From: an uncultured Emergencia sp.
GTDB taxonomy: Bacteria; Bacillota; Clostridia; Peptostreptococcales; Anaerovoracaceae
Reading direction: 5' to 3'
Assembly: GCA_902476665.1 (NCBI GenBank)
Contig: CABSEO010000129.1
Span: forward strand, 1 to 6,110
Length of the DNA stretch: 6,110 nt
The notes under the pieces are model-generated. The model ran no database searches and was not told the DNA's origin. It saw nothing but the letters and a program-made list of their open reading frames with translations. Position 1 is the first letter of the stretch. Each line of letters opens with the position of its first letter. This document shows positions 5,342-6,110 of this stretch, one piece after another. A program made the translations under genes and the position numbers.

Positions 5342-5415
5342 TTATCCACAGCAGAGCCTTATTGCATTCATTCAATCATGGAGTACTTACCGGCAGCAAG
5401 CTGCCGTGTGGATAA
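5342..5415. repeat. Inverted pair of TTATCCACA sequences (DnaA-box-like)
   Basis: TTATCCACA at 5342-5350 and its exact reverse complement TGTGGATAA at 5407-5415. TTATCCACA is the consensus bacterial DnaA box. The pair could bind DnaA or simply be arms of an RNA stem; the second overlaps another hairpin arm. Confidence 0.5.
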
Positions 5416-5421
5416 GTACTC
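5381..5421. repeat. Compound hairpin upstream of tnpC
   Basis: GAGTACTTA (5381-5389) pairs perfectly with TAAGTACTC (5413-5421). Inside it, CGGCAG (5391-5396) pairs with CTGCCG (5401-5406) around the loop CAAG. The inner part is GC-rich and should be stable. Confidence 0.75.
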
Positions 5422-5462
5422 TGAAAAACTGAAAAAACTAGTAGTTTTTTCGGCTTTTCAGA
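5420..5462. repeat. Long A/T-rich hairpin upstream of tnpC
   Basis: Arms of 20 bases, 5420-5439 and 5443-5462, pair with one A-C mismatch and one T-G wobble around a 3-base loop. There is no T-run after the stem, so a standard intrinsic terminator is not supported. It shares 5420-5421 with the preceding hairpin. Confidence 0.75.
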
Positions 5463-5506
5463 GTGTTTATCCTATGGTGAGAATGACGAACGATCTTTTT
5501 GTGTGG

Positions 5507-5536
5507 TTCGCTTTTTCTTTTGTTTTGCGGTACAAT
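5507..5536 (+). promoter_or_regulatory. Possible weak promoter for tnpC
   Basis: TACAAT (5531-5536) is a good -10. The best -35 at suitable distance is TTCGCT (5507-5512), 18 bases upstream, which is poor. If real, it would allow tnpC expression independent of the interrupted tnpB. Confidence 0.3.
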
Positions 5537-5565
5537 AGTTCCAGCAAAACGAAGGAGCACCGGAC

Positions 5566-6110
5566 ATGTCAAAGTCAAAGATCTACTCACCAGAAGAACT
5601 GAACAGCTTCAGCAAAGAGACACTCGTAGCAGTGATCCTGTCCATGCAGGATCAGCTGAGCCAGCTGAACGCAAACATGGAGCGTCTGATCGAGCAGATC
5701 TCTGACGCAAACAATAAACGCTATGGGCGTTCTTCTGAAAAACTGGATGTTATAGCAGGCCAGTTAGAACTGGAACTCATCTTTAACGAAGCCGAAGCCC
5801 TGACGGAAACACTCTATGTCGTTGAGCCGGCTGAAGAGGATGTGATCCAGGTCAGCCGCCGGAAAAGGAAAGGGAAACGTGAGGAAGATTTAAAGGATCT
5901 TCCAATTGAAGTGATCCCTCATACTCTTTCGGATGAAAAACTGCAGGAACTCTTCGGTCCGGATGGCTGGAAGAGGCTTCCGGATGAAGTTTATAAAAGA
6001 GTCCGTGTTCAGCCGGCTGTGTACACAGTCGAAGAGCATCATGTAGCTGTCTATGCCGGCAGGGACAATCAGACGATCGTTAGGGCAGACCGTCCGAGAG
6101 ATCTGCTGCG
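5566..6110 (+). CDS. tnpC: IS66 transposase TnpC, N-terminal 181 residues (runs off right edge)
   Basis: This is the DDE transposase of IS66. The visible part contains the N-terminal leucine-zipper-like coiled coil (about residues 20-50: LVAVILSMQDQLSQLNANM, then LIEQI), the conserved KRYGRSSEKL box (51-60), a basic stretch SRRKRKGKR (97-105), and the segment before the catalytic domain (GWKRLPDEVYKRVRVQPA and EEHHVAVYAG). The Asp and Glu catalytic residues lie beyond the window. The ATG at 5566 follows AAGGAG with 9-base spacing. The stretch where many IS66 transposases have a zinc-finger with paired cysteines contains no cysteine here. No frameshift is seen in this part, so it may be functional, but TnpB is lacking in cis. 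Confidence 0.93.
   Translation, partial: MSKSKIYSPEELNSFSKETLVAVILSMQDQLSQLNANMERLIEQISDANNKRYGRSSEKLDVIAGQLELELIFNEAEALTETLYVVEPAEEDVIQVSRRKRKGKREEDLKDLPIEVIPHTLSDEKLQELFGPDGWKRLPDEVYKRVRVQPAVYTVEEHHVAVYAGRDNQTIVRADRPRDLL

Larger units (their letters stand above)
5277..5565 (+). other. Structured 289-bp tnpB-tnpC intergenic region, no gene
   Basis: I find no credible protein-coding gene here. The segment holds a strong set of inverted repeats between 5342 and 5462 and the tnpC ribosome binding site AAGGAG at its end. The structures share bases and cannot all form together, which could make this a regulatory leader for tnpC or a structured RNA. Neither is shown by the sequence alone. Confidence 0.6.
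971..6110 (+). mobile_element. IS66-family insertion sequence, right end outside window, interrupted by a RIT element
   Basis: The order tnpA, tnpB, tnpC with overlapping tnpA/tnpB is diagnostic of the IS66 family. The left boundary is placed at 971, where GTAAATCACTAG begins; IS66-family ends typically start GTAA. The upstream coding sequence loses its plausible regulator reading just there. IS66 members usually make 8-bp target duplications, so AGTACACG (963-970) should recur just past the right end, which is not in this window. The RIT element at 1629-5096 splits tnpB, leaving the IS unable to make intact TnpB in cis. Confidence 0.85.

Noticed and set aside
971..5445. Similarity of ACTAGTA near the IS66 left end (978-984) and in the hairpin loop (about 5437-5443) as a repeated IS site
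   Set aside because: Only seven bases match and the surroundings differ; chance is sufficient.
5420..5462. Intrinsic terminator
   Set aside because: The stem is A/T-rich and no T-run follows it on either strand; kept only as a hairpin.
5096..5705. Open frames of 168 and 68 codons at the right side
   Set aside because: They are shadows of the tnpB 3' part and of tnpC in other frames; the tnpB and tnpC frames match known family motifs.

Overview
The window looks like a gut-type Firmicute, most likely a Lachnospiraceae-like Clostridia. The clues are moderate base composition, strong AGGAGG-type ribosome binding sites, and the style of the small excisionase and Xre regulator. The taxon is an inference. 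The window contains three mobile elements nested one inside another.

Outer layer (1-970): the regulatory and recombination edge of an integrative element. On the minus strand are an excisionase-like winged-HTH gene (93-287) and, 2 bases downstream, the GTG start of a tyrosine integrase that runs off the left edge (90 to 1). Divergent to these is an Xre-family repressor-like gene (472-993). The 184-bp gap between them carries two sigma-A-like promoters facing apart and four copies of an 18-bp near-palindrome, CTATAC-N6-TGTATAG or a variant. One copy fills the spacer of each promoter, which suggests a repressor switch controlling excision.

Middle layer (971 to beyond 6110): an IS66-family insertion sequence with tnpA (1055-1459), tnpB (split) and tnpC (5566 onward, cut by the window edge). 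Its left end lies inside the 3' end of the Xre gene and supplies that gene's last codons and stop. A structured 289-bp gap separates tnpB from tnpC.

Inner layer (about 1629-5096): an intact-looking recombinase-in-trio (RIT) element. It encodes three tyrosine recombinases of 413, 322 and 342 residues, translationally coupled by 8-base and 4-base overlaps, between complex inverted ends. It splits tnpB exactly after a Leu-Val codon pair: CTC GTA on the left, CTT GTA on the right, followed by TGG. Each end holds a 34-bp perfect inverted repeat with two TTATTCCGA direct repeats and a further inner copy in inverted orientation. The left end also has a 20-bp perfect palindrome that creates an extra arm-N6-arm recombination-like site.

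Together, RIT insertion has disabled IS66 TnpB, and IS66 has altered the tail of the outer element's regulator. Because both putative 6-bp crossover cores encode Leu-Val, precise RIT excision would restore tnpB whichever core remained.
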